Below are positions 23,643 to 31,656 of a stretch of DNA of 64,000 nt, piece by piece. Position 1 is the first letter of the stretch. Each line of letters starts with the position of its first letter. Below the pieces are notes generated by a model. The model was not told where the DNA came from. It saw only the letters and a program-made list of their open reading frames with translations, and ran no database searches. The position numbers and the translations under genes are program-made. The stretch comes from Rikenella sp031551865. Its GTDB lineage: Bacteria; Bacteroidota; Bacteroidia; Bacteroidales; Rikenellaceae. The stretch lies in contig JAVBMY010000012.1 in NCBI GenBank assembly GCA_031551865.1, forward strand, positions 1-64,000, written 5' to 3'.

Positions 23643-25226
23643 ATGGGGAAACGGCTGCACCTAAATATTCTCAGGGGTGACAAGGCGCTATGGATCATAG
23701 TCAGCCTGTTGTTGCTCGTGTCGCTGCTGATCGCCTATTCCGCCACCACCTCGGTCGCCTACCGTGTCTACGGCGGCGACTACACCTTTTACCTCTTCCG
23801 GCAAATCCGGTTCATCATGATCGGCTTTTTCGTCATCATCCTGTTCCACAGCCTCAACTACAAAGGATACGCGAAAATCCCCAAAAGCCTGTTCTGGGTG
23901 AGCCTTGCGCTCGTGGCCCTGGTCTACTTCATCGGGCTGAGCAAAAACGAGGCCTCGCGTTGGATGGGCATCCCGGGGCTGATCGCATCGTTCCAGCCTT
24001 CGGAAATCCTCAAAGTCGCTTTAATTATCCTGCTCGCCCAGCAACTCGGTGCCCGGCAGCACTACATCGGGCGCGCCCCGCTGCTTCCCCCGCTCACCTC
24101 GGGCGGCTGGAAGGCCAATCCCCAGCGCAGCCGCAACATCTACCACAACATCAGCAAGCCCCTGCTGCTCCCGCTGCTGCTGAGCTGCGCCCTGGTCATG
24201 CCCTCGAACCTCTCGACCGCCCTGATCATCTTCGGGGCCTGCACTGTGATGATGTCCGCGGGTGGCGTCCGGGCGCGCCAGCTGACCAAATTCGTTTTCC
24301 TCACCCTTCTGGCCGGACTGCTCATGCTGAGCGCCATGAAACTGGCCGGCGTGGGACGGGCGCAAACCCAGTTCAACCGCATCGTGCAATTTGTGACCCC
24401 GGCGGCCGGCGAGAACGGCGGCGAAGAGTCGAACGCCAACAAATTCCAGGTCGAACAAGCCAACATCGCCATCGCCTCGGGCGGCATCTTCGGCAAAGGC
24501 CCCGGCAACAGTACCCAGCGCTCGCAACTCCCCCACGCCTACGACGACTTCGTGTACGCCTTCATCGTCGAAGAATACGGCCTCGTGGGCGGCATTATCA
24601 TCTTCGTACTCTACCTGTGGCTCTTCTACCGGTCGGGACTGATCGCCAGCCAGACCCGGCACCCCGCCAAAGCGCTGATCGTGATCGGGCTGAGCACCAT
24701 GATCACCATGCAGGCCTTCGTGAACATGTGCGTGTCGGTGGGGCTGATGCCCGTCACCGGGCAGCCGCTGCCCCTGATCAGCATGGGAGGCAGTTCGGTA
24801 ATGATGACCTGTGTGGCCATCGGACTGATCCTGGGCGTGAGCCGCGAGAACGAAAAAGAACGCCTGGCCGAAGAGAAGGCTTTGGCTGCCGAAGCCGCCG
24901 AAGAAGAAGCATCGCCCGCTGCTGCAGGGGTTGCCGCTTTGCCGCGCGCCGCGGACGATAACAAAGTTCTTGCAAGCTCTAAAACAGAGGCTACCGGACC
25001 TCCTGACCACAGCCATTCGGCACCCGTCAGTAAAGCGAATAAAAAGACCTCGCTCTTTGCCCGACAAGAAGCCCCTTCTTCGCCAGTTCCGGTTGTTGCA
25101 GGCGAAGACGACGATGAACTTCGGCTCGTGGATCGCAGCGCGCCCGGCACCACTGCCACCGGTACCGGACACCGCGAAGTGATCAACCTCGAAGACGACG
25201 ACTGGGATGATGAAGCGCCGTTCTAA
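23643..25226 (+). CDS. ftsW: septal peptidoglycan glycosyltransferase FtsW
   Basis: A SEDS-family polytopic membrane enzyme that polymerises lipid II at the division septum together with FtsI. About ten transmembrane helices; motifs include SRWMGIPGLIASFQPSEILKVALI (about 100-125), QVEQANIAIASGGIFGKGPGNS, HAYDDFVYAFIVEEYGLVGG, and GQPLPLISMGGSSVM with its conserved Pro and Gly residues near 375. The protein is 527 residues long. After the last helix a hydrophilic, Glu/Asp-rich tail of about 125 residues is added (400-527), ending EDDDWDDEAPF, which is much longer than usual. Context (murC, murG, ftsQAZ downstream) separates it from RodA at 62.2 kb. Confidence 0.94.
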   Translation: MGKRLHLNILRGDKALWIIVSLLLLVSLLIAYSATTSVAYRVYGGDYTFYLFRQIRFIMIGFFVIILFHSLNYKGYAKIPKSLFWVSLALVALVYFIGLSKNEASRWMGIPGLIASFQPSEILKVALIILLAQQLGARQHYIGRAPLLPPLTSGGWKANPQRSRNIYHNISKPLLLPLLLSCALVMPSNLSTALIIFGACTVMMSAGGVRARQLTKFVFLTLLAGLLMLSAMKLAGVGRAQTQFNRIVQFVTPAAGENGGEESNANKFQVEQANIAIASGGIFGKGPGNSTQRSQLPHAYDDFVYAFIVEEYGLVGGIIIFVLYLWLFYRSGLIASQTRHPAKALIVIGLSTMITMQAFVNMCVSVGLMPVTGQPLPLISMGGSSVMMTCVAIGLILGVSRENEKERLAEEKALAAEAAEEEASPAAAGVAALPRAADDNKVLASSKTEATGPPDHSHSAPVSKANKKTSLFARQEAPSSPVPVVAGEDDDELRLVDRSAPGTTATGTGHREVINLEDDDWDDEAPF

Positions 25227-25254
25227 GTGCGCACCCGCACTGGGGATTATTCTT

Positions 25255-25570
25255 TCGTAGAGAAAAGAGCGGCCAGCCCGGCCCCCCGGTCGGCTCGCAA
25301 AGAAAAAAACGCCCGCCCGCACCCGGCGAGGTACGAGGTCGCGCCAACAATTACTTACCCGTTGGCAGGCCAGTTAACTTTTACGAATTGTGGTTGACAG
25401 GATGTCCCTGATGCCTGCGGTTGGCCGGTTGCCGACGCAGGAGGAATTCGCGCCCGCCCCGGCCCCCTTTAGGGCGGGCGCACTCCTTTACCGGAATCGT
25501 ATGCACAATTCCGTTTCAGTCGGTACGGCCCCCTTACGGGGCCGCCAAAAGCACCCTCCGACCAACCCCT
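25255..25570. repeat. GGAGAAA-type mosaic with a variable-stem CTCAGTCG linker
   Basis: Contains GAGAAAAGAGCGGCCAGCCCG, AAAACGCCCGCCCGCACCCGGCGAGG, then GCGCCCGCCCCGGCCCC with GGGCGGGCGC, a linker ACTCCTTTACC, a hairpin GGAAT-loop-ATTCC, TTTCAGTCGGTACGGCCCC and CTTACGGGGCCGCC. A murC frame opening at 25390 would have to translate through this repeat and is rejected. Confidence 0.7.
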
Positions 25571-25596
25571 GCCTGCCCCGCAACCACTCTCCATAC

Positions 25597-26988
25597 ATGA
25601 CCTACAAAAACATATACTTCATCGGCATCGGCGGCATTGGCATGAGCGCCCTGGCCCGCTACTTTCGCCACGAAGGCTGCGCCGTGAGCGGCTACGACCG
25701 CACCCCGAGCCCCCTGACCGCCGAACTCGAAGCCGAAGGCATCGCCGTACACTACGACGACAACACCGGGCTCATACCCGATGACATACGGCAAAGCCCC
25801 CCCGCGGAAACCCTCGTCGTCTACACCCCCGCCGTGCCCGCCGACCACAGCGAGTTGCAATGGTTCCGGGCTAACGGCTACGAAGTGCTGAAACGCTCGC
25901 GCACCCTCGGCATCATCGGCGCCCATAAACGCGTAATGGCCGTGGCCGGTACCCACGGCAAGACCTCGACCACCACCATGGCCGCCTGGTTCAATACCCG
26001 CGGCGCAGGCCAGGGGAGCGCCTTCCTGGGCGGCATCTCGAAGAACTTCGGCAGCAACCTCGTGCTCGGCCCCGGCGAACGGCTGGCCGTTGAAGCCGAC
26101 GAATTCGACCGCTCGTTCCTGCAACTCGAACCGCAGGCCGCCGTCATCACCTCGACCGACGCCGACCACCTCGACATCTACGGCAACGCCGAAGCCTTTG
26201 CCGAAGCCTTCGAAGCCTTTGCCCGACAAATCAAACCCGGCGGCACCCTGATCACCAAAGAAGGGATCGGCCTCTCCGCCGGCCGCATCGACATCGGGCG
26301 CTACACCTACTCGCTCGACGACAAAAACAGCGACTTCCACGCCGAAAACCTCACCGTCGACACCACCGGGCACTACACCTTCGACCTCGTGCTGCCCGAC
26401 CACCGCATCGACGACTGCCGGCTCGGCATCCCCGGCGCCGTGAACGTCGAGAACTGCGTGGCCGCCGCCGCCCTCTGCTGGACCGAAGGCTTCACGTCGG
26501 ACGACAATCTTAAAGAAGCCATCGCCACTTTCAGCGGCGTACGCCGCCGGTTCGACTTCCACGTCAACACCCCGCAGGTGGTCTACATGGACGACTACGC
26601 CCACCACCCGACCGAGCTGGCCGCCATGCTGACCTCGGTGCGCGGCATGTTCCCCGGCCGGAGCGTAACCCTCGTGTTCCAGCCCCACCTCTATACCCGC
26701 ACGCGCGATTTCGCCCCCGCGTTCACCGAAGCGCTGAGCCTGGCCGACCACCTGCTGCTGCTGCCCATCTACCCTGCCCGCGAAGAGCCCATCGAAGGCG
26801 TCAGCTCCGAAATGCTGCTGCGCGGAATCCACGTGCCGGGAAGCAGCGAGATCGTGCAGAAAGAGGAGCTGATCGCGCGGCTGTCCGCACTCGACTTCGA
26901 CATCCTGGTCACCGCCGGTGCGGGCGACATCGACCGCTTCTGCGAGCCGATCGCAGCGTTGGTTCGGCAAAGGGTAGCGGAAAAATAA
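25597..26988 (+). CDS. murC: UDP-N-acetylmuramate--L-alanine ligase
   Basis: A cytosolic ATP-dependent ligase adding L-alanine to UDP-MurNAc. The 463 residues show the N-terminal Rossmann motif FIGIGGIGMSALARY (about 8-22), the ATP-binding AGTHGKTSTTTM (about 118-129), EADEFDRSFL, TSTDADHLDIY, PGAVNVENCVAAAAL, RRRFDF and the C-terminal DDYAHHPTE. All Mur-ligase residues I can check are present. The start at Met 25597 is chosen because codons before it lie in a repeat. In most Bacteroidetes murG precedes murC; here the order is murC then murG, with a repeat of nearly 400 bp between them. Confidence 0.96.
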   Translation: MTYKNIYFIGIGGIGMSALARYFRHEGCAVSGYDRTPSPLTAELEAEGIAVHYDDNTGLIPDDIRQSPPAETLVVYTPAVPADHSELQWFRANGYEVLKRSRTLGIIGAHKRVMAVAGTHGKTSTTTMAAWFNTRGAGQGSAFLGGISKNFGSNLVLGPGERLAVEADEFDRSFLQLEPQAAVITSTDADHLDIYGNAEAFAEAFEAFARQIKPGGTLITKEGIGLSAGRIDIGRYTYSLDDKNSDFHAENLTVDTTGHYTFDLVLPDHRIDDCRLGIPGAVNVENCVAAAALCWTEGFTSDDNLKEAIATFSGVRRRFDFHVNTPQVVYMDDYAHHPTELAAMLTSVRGMFPGRSVTLVFQPHLYTRTRDFAPAFTEALSLADHLLLLPIYPAREEPIEGVSSEMLLRGIHVPGSSEIVQKEELIARLSALDFDILVTAGAGDIDRFCEPIAALVRQRVAEK

Positions 26989-27054
26989 AGGCATTTACCC
27001 GTCCCCGAGTGACTCCGGCGCCGGGTATCGCCGCTACTACTGGCATTGCCACCT

Positions 27055-27325
27055 TTGCCGGAAAAAAGCGGCGGCCCCCAGCCTCCTCCCGACGGCCCAC
27101 CGACGACCATAGCGAGGGTGACCGAATTTATTCAGATCGCCGAGCAAGTAGGAGAAAGAGGCCACAACGTGGACTCAAAGGCCGTGGGGCTGGGCACTCG
27201 GCTGATGCACGAGAAAAGGCGGCCACCCCACCCCCGTGAGCGACCTTTGTCCGCTGGGGTGGCCGCGGCATAAACACTACAACCTTCGCGGAGAAAAGCA
27301 GGCCTCGCTGCGCGAGGCCTGCCAC
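27055..27325. repeat. palindromic mosaic with a divergent structured-repeat copy
   Basis: 27101-27180 is a diverged plus-strand copy of the ~80-bp structured repeat ending in GAGGCCAC-AAC-GTGGACTC. It is followed by GAGAAAAGGCGGCCACCCCAC / GGGGTGGCCGCGGCATAAACAC and then CGCGGAGAAAAGCAGGCCTCGC-TGC-GCGAGGCCTGCC (about 27289-27322). The gap 26989-27373 holds no gene. Confidence 0.75.
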
Positions 27326-27373
27326 AAACACGGCACAGAAATTGTGCAGAACCTGACAAACGCAAACCATCCG

Positions 27374-28528
27374 ATGAGTAACCCGACCCCCGACACACCT
27401 TCGCAAGCGCGCCCGATCCGCGTGATCCTGAGCGGCGGCGGCACCGCAGGACACATCCACCCTGCGCTCGCCACGGCCGACGCCCTGCGCTCCCAATGCG
27501 GCGGCGGCGTCAAAATCCTCTTCGTGGGCGCCCTCGGAAAAATGGAGATGGAGCGCGTACCCAAAGCCGGTTACGACATCGAAGGGCTCCCTGTGGCCGG
27601 GCTGCAACGCCGCCTCTTATCCCTCGAAAACTTCGCGCTGCCGTTCAAAATCATGAACAGCATCCGCCGCGCCCGCGCCATCATCCGCAAATTCAAGCCC
27701 GACGTCGTGGCCGGTTTCGGCGGCTATGCCAGTGCCCCCGTGCTCTTCGCCGCCCAACGGGCCGGCATCCCCACCCTGATCCAGGAACAAAACTCATTTG
27801 CCGGGCTGACCAACAAACTGCTCGCCCGCCGGGCGCGCCGCATCTGCACCGCCTACGACGGCATGGAACGCTTCTTCCCCCGCGAGCGCATCGTACCGAC
27901 CGGCAACCCCCTGCGCGGTTGCTTCGACGGCATCGACGGCAAACGCGGCGAAGCCATCGCCCACTATTGCTTCAAACCCGAACGCAAAACCATCCTCGTG
28001 CTCGGCGGCAGCCTCGGCACCCGCACCCTCAACCGCAGCATGATGCGCTGGCTCGACACACTGGCCGGGCGCGATGACGTGCAGGTGATCTGGCAAAGCG
28101 GCCGCTACTACGAAGCCTCTCTCGAACAGGAGATCGCCGCGCGTCCCGGCGGACAACCCGCCCACATCTGGCGCAGCGCCTTCATCGAACGGATGGACAT
28201 GGCCTATGCCGCCGCAGACGTGGTGATCTCACGCGCCGGGGCCAGCACCGTTTCCGAATTGGAACTGGTGGGGAGGGCCGTGATCTTCGTACCGTCGCCC
28301 AACGTGGCCGAAGACCACCAGACCCACAACGCCCGCTCGCTCGTCGAACGAGGCGCCGCCCTGATGGTGACCGACGCCGAAGCCGAAGAGAAAGCCATCC
28401 CGCTGGCGCTCAAACTACTCGGCGACGACACCCGGCGCGAAGCGATGGCCTTGAAAATCAAAACACTCGGCCGCCCCGCCGCAGCAAGCGACGTGGCGCG
28501 GGAGATCATTGGGCTGGCGGAGCGATAA
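27374..28528 (+). CDS. murG: lipid II synthase (UDP-GlcNAc transferase)
   Basis: MurG is a peripheral membrane GT-B glycosyltransferase that adds GlcNAc to lipid I to form lipid II, the substrate of FtsW. The 384 residues contain the N-terminal glycine loop SGGGTAGHIHPALATA (about 21-36), GFGGYASAPVLFAA, LIQEQNSFAGLTNKLLARRA, TGNPLRG, LVLGGSLGTRTLN (about 213-225) and the donor-binding ISRAGASTVSELELVG (about 285-300), followed by FVPSPNVAEDHQTHNA. The start is the Met at 27374; upstream codons belong to a palindromic repeat. Confidence 0.96.
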   Translation: MSNPTPDTPSQARPIRVILSGGGTAGHIHPALATADALRSQCGGGVKILFVGALGKMEMERVPKAGYDIEGLPVAGLQRRLLSLENFALPFKIMNSIRRARAIIRKFKPDVVAGFGGYASAPVLFAAQRAGIPTLIQEQNSFAGLTNKLLARRARRICTAYDGMERFFPRERIVPTGNPLRGCFDGIDGKRGEAIAHYCFKPERKTILVLGGSLGTRTLNRSMMRWLDTLAGRDDVQVIWQSGRYYEASLEQEIAARPGGQPAHIWRSAFIERMDMAYAAADVVISRAGASTVSELELVGRAVIFVPSPNVAEDHQTHNARSLVERGAALMVTDAEAEEKAIPLALKLLGDDTRREAMALKIKTLGRPAAASDVAREIIGLAER

Positions 28529-28544
28529 AGTTGCCACCAGAGAA

Positions 28545-28795
28545 AAAACGTCCCGCACCAGCCGCCGAAACAGAGAAACTCGCGCCCACTCCGCAAGATG
28601 CAAAGCGTCTGGGTCTGTCGGTTACCATAAGCACTACACCCTTCGCGGAGAAAGAAGCGCCCACCCGCACCTGGCGAGTTCGCGAAGCGAACTGCGGGTG
28701 GGCCCCGGCCTCGCTAAGCATGGCTCTGCGCGTGCAGCCCGGCCGCCAAGCCCGGAGAAAGGCAGGCCTGCCTCACGGCAGGCCGCCAAAAGAAA
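28545..28795. repeat. GGAGAAA-type palindromic mosaic (type copy)
   Basis: One of the clearest copies. The linker CATAAGCACTACACCCTTCG is followed by CGGAGAAAGAAGCGCCCACCCGCA, an inner hairpin AGTTCGC-GAA-GCGAACT, the right arm TGCGGGTGGGC, the linker CCCGGCCTCGCTAAGCATGG, a short GCGCGTGC hairpin, and CCCGGAGAAAGGCAGGCCTGCC-TCAC-GGCAGGCCGCC. No gene is seen in 28529-28870. Confidence 0.8.
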
Positions 28796-28870
28796 CGGGG
28801 TACACAGACGCACCCCGACGACAAACCGCGACTCCGGCCCCACGACCGAAGACCGTCCGAACCACACCGA

Positions 28871-29680
28871 ATGAAAACCTTCTGGAAGATACTCAACCTC
28901 ACCCTGCTGCTGGCCGTGGCCGCCTACGCCGTGATCGCTATGCGCCACTGTTCGCAGCAAGCGCGCGCGCTCACGCTGGGCCGGTTGGAAATCGAAGTCG
29001 CCGACAGCGGCCAGGCCCGTTTCGTCACCCCCGAAGCCATCCGCCGCCACCTGGCCGACAGCCACCTCGCCAAACCCGGCACCTCCCTACAGTCCGTCGA
29101 CACCTACGCGGTCGAACGCAGCCTGAGCGAGTGGCCCTACATCAGCGAAGCCGAAGCCTGGAAGACCCTCGACGGCATCCTCCGCATCCGGGTCAGCCAA
29201 CGCCGCCCCGTGCTGCGCATCGTCAGCAGCAGCGGACACGACTTCTACATCGACACCACCTACACCCGCCTCGAACCACAATCCCATTACACTCCCGGCG
29301 TGCCCGTAATCAGCGGCGACCCTGCGCTCGGTTTCCCGCCCGGCGAGTACGGCCCCCTCGACGAAAAAAAGTTCCCCGGCGAACGGGAAATGTTATATAA
29401 ACTCACTAACTTTGCCGATAGGGTAAATTATGACCCGCTATTACGCGACCTCGTAGTACAAATCCACATCGACAGCGGCGGCGAGATACGCCTTCTGCCA
29501 CGCGTCGGAACACAAATCATACTTTTCGGACCCTTGGGCAACGTTCAGGAGAACGACGCCCGGCTCGAAAAGTTATCGCGTTTTTATAGCCGCAGCTTCG
29601 GCGACCAGTGGTGGCGCACCGCCCGGACCATCGACCTGCGCTATCAGGGACAAGTCGTCTGTTCGGCAACCGCCCCTTAG
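28871..29680 (+). CDS. ftsQ: cell division protein FtsQ/DivIB
   Basis: A bitopic division protein that links the FtsLB complex and the septal synthases. The 269 residues have a very short cytoplasmic N terminus, one transmembrane helix (about 8-24, NLTLLLAVAAYAVIAM) and a periplasmic part. A POTRA-like segment (about 36-100) contains FVTPEAIRRHL and AVERSLSEWPYISEAEAWKTLDGILRIRVSQRRP; the beta domain starts at DFYIDTTYTRL. Sequence identity to model FtsQ is weak; the call rests on topology, the POTRA pattern and position between murG and ftsA. The C-terminal part contains an AT-rich island around 29385-29430. Confidence 0.86.
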   Translation: MKTFWKILNLTLLLAVAAYAVIAMRHCSQQARALTLGRLEIEVADSGQARFVTPEAIRRHLADSHLAKPGTSLQSVDTYAVERSLSEWPYISEAEAWKTLDGILRIRVSQRRPVLRIVSSSGHDFYIDTTYTRLEPQSHYTPGVPVISGDPALGFPPGEYGPLDEKKFPGEREMLYKLTNFADRVNYDPLLRDLVVQIHIDSGGEIRLLPRVGTQIILFGPLGNVQENDARLEKLSRFYSRSFGDQWWRTARTIDLRYQGQVVCSATAP

Positions 29681-29749
29681 CCCCGGGCCGGTATGACCCG
29701 GCCGACCACAAAACCACACCCCCAGAGTCCTAAACACCCTCTCCGCCCC

Positions 29750-31279
29750 ATGGAAGAAAACAACGGATACGTAGCCGCAGTCGACCTCGGAACCACCAAA
29801 GTAGTGATGGCCGTAGGCCGCAAAGCCGACAAAAATAAAATCGAAGTGATCGCCATCAAGGAAGTCCCCTCGGTGGGCATCATGAAAGGCGACCTGCGCA
29901 ACATCGAACAAACCTCGCAAGCTCTGCGCGAAGTGAAACAAAAGCTCGAAGCCGAGCACAACATCATCCTGCACGAAGCCTACGTGGGCGTGAGCGGCCA
30001 GCATATCCGCTGCAACCGCACCCAGGGCTACGTGTCGGTGCAGAGCGTCACCCCCAGCGGCGTGAGCGAAGTGCGCCAGCAAGACGTTCAGCGCCTGATC
30101 GACGACCAGCGCAACGCCTCGATCCCCGTGGGTCAGACCATCATCAGCATCCTGCCCCAATCCTTCATCCTCGACGGCGAAGACGACATCACCGAACCCG
30201 TGGGCATGGAAGGGCGCAAACTCGAAGCCAAATTCAACGTCATCATCGGCGAAGAGGCTTCGATCGAGCGTATCCACCGTTGTTTCCAGCGCGCCGGCCT
30301 GAAACTCTCAGGCATCGTGCTGCAACCCCTCGCCTCGGCCGAAGCCGTGCTGAGCGACGACGAAAAAGAACTTGGCGTGGCCGTCGTCGACATCGGAGGC
30401 GGCACCACCGACCTGTGCATCTACTACGACAAAGTGATCCGCCACATCGCCGTGATCCCCGTCGGAGGCAACATCATCAACAAAGACATCCACTCGTACG
30501 GCATCCTCAAGCGCTACATCGAGAAACTCAAGGTGAACTACGGCGAAGCAGTGCCCGAGCGCGCCACGGCCGACAAATACATCACCATTCCCAGCGTCGG
30601 CGGACAGGCCCCCAAAGAGATCGCCGTGCGCACGCTGGCCGGGATCATCGAAGCCCGCATGTACGACATCATCGAATACGTGAAACTCGAAATCGAGAAA
30701 TGCGGCTACAAGAACAAACTCGGCGCCGGGATCGTGCTGACCGGGGGCGGAGCTAACCTCAAGAACCTCGACCTGCTGTTCAAAAGCAACACCGACATGG
30801 ACGTGCGCGTGGGGCAGCCCACCGTTTACGTGACCCCCGAGAGCGCCGACCTGGTAGGCTCGCCCAAATACGCCACCCTCACGGGCATCATCCTCGACAC
30901 CCTGCGCCAGGGCAAGACCACCGACATCGAAGCCCGGCCCGAAGGCTACATCGACTACAACGACATGCAGAGCGCCGAGAACTTCGACACCGGCAGCTCG
31001 GCGACCACGTCGGGCCCGACCGGCGCCGGCCCTGTTCCTTCGGCATCCACGGCCGCTACGGGCAATACCCCGCCTTTGGGGACCTCGCTGCCCCAGGGCG
31101 GTTACCGCCCCGACGGCCAGCCGGTGAACAACCAGTGGGAGCCCGAAGAACCCGAGTTCCCCGAAGGAGAGCCTAAAGTCAAGCGCCGCAGCCTGGGCCA
31201 ACGCCTCAAGAAGACCTTCGACAGTATGTTCTCCGAACCCGAAGTCGACGACGGCGAAGAGTACGACGGACGATATTAG
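29750..31279 (+). CDS. ftsA: cell division protein FtsA
   Basis: An actin-like ATPase that tethers FtsZ to the membrane and recruits the divisome. The 509 residues show phosphate-1 AAVDLGTTKVVMAVG (about 8-22), the 1C-domain region with EAYVGVSGQHIRC, VVDIGGGTTDLCIYYD (about 208-223), and GIVLTGGGANLKNLD (about 326-340). After the actin fold, from about residue 400, comes a Ser/Pro/Gly-rich linker and then RRSLGQRLKKTFDSMF, an amphipathic basic helix expected to be the membrane-targeting sequence. A short acidic end follows it, so the helix is not quite terminal. Confidence 0.95.
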   Translation: MEENNGYVAAVDLGTTKVVMAVGRKADKNKIEVIAIKEVPSVGIMKGDLRNIEQTSQALREVKQKLEAEHNIILHEAYVGVSGQHIRCNRTQGYVSVQSVTPSGVSEVRQQDVQRLIDDQRNASIPVGQTIISILPQSFILDGEDDITEPVGMEGRKLEAKFNVIIGEEASIERIHRCFQRAGLKLSGIVLQPLASAEAVLSDDEKELGVAVVDIGGGTTDLCIYYDKVIRHIAVIPVGGNIINKDIHSYGILKRYIEKLKVNYGEAVPERATADKYITIPSVGGQAPKEIAVRTLAGIIEARMYDIIEYVKLEIEKCGYKNKLGAGIVLTGGGANLKNLDLLFKSNTDMDVRVGQPTVYVTPESADLVGSPKYATLTGIILDTLRQGKTTDIEARPEGYIDYNDMQSAENFDTGSSATTSGPTGAGPVPSASTAATGNTPPLGTSLPQGGYRPDGQPVNNQWEPEEPEFPEGEPKVKRRSLGQRLKKTFDSMFSEPEVDDGEEYDGRY

Positions 31280-31570
31280 TCTGCGCATAGAAGCGCCCAC
31301 ACCCACACACCCGAGGCACTGCGTGCCTGGGTGTGGCCGCTAAACATTTTTGATGCAATCTCCGTTGAGAAAGAATCGGGCGCCCCTGCCCCGATCGCAC
31401 AAAGCGCGAGGGGCGCCCGATAAGCTGCCGCCGGAGAAAGAAGCGCCCATCCGCAGGCGCCCAAGGTGCCTGCGGGTGGGCGTTCGGCCTCGCTGAGCAC
31501 GCTCCGTGCATGCCGCTCGACCGCTAAGAAAGGCAGGCCTGCGTGCCTGCGGCACGCAGGCCACCGCACA
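31280..31570. repeat. GGAGAAA-type palindromic mosaic between ftsA and ftsZ
   Basis: Four successive palindromes: GCGCCCACACCCA / TGGGTGTGGCCGC; GAGAAAGAATCGGGCGCCCC / GGGGCGCCCGAT; CCGGAGAAAGAAGCGCCCATCCGCAG / CTGCGGGTGGGCG; and AAGAAAGGCAGGCCTGCGTGCC / GGCACGCAGGCC. The linker CGGCCTCGCTGAGCACGCTCC matches that at 28700. The gap 31280-31656 has no gene. Confidence 0.8.
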
Positions 31571-31656
31571 CAAAATCCGCCCATCCCGGCACAGCTATTG
31601 CATACACCCTTTCCGGCTCCAACAACCTCCATACGACCAACGACTACCAGAACCCC

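Noticed and set aside
25390..25596. N-terminal extension of murC from an upstream ATG
   Set aside because: Those codons lie in a palindromic repeat shared with 39 kb and 58 kb, and the MurC Rossmann motif begins right after Met 25597.
28600..31570. Possible CRISPR array in the repeat-rich gaps
   Set aside because: Repeat units are palindromic modules of variable spacing and differing sequence, with no constant repeat-spacer periodicity and no cas gene.
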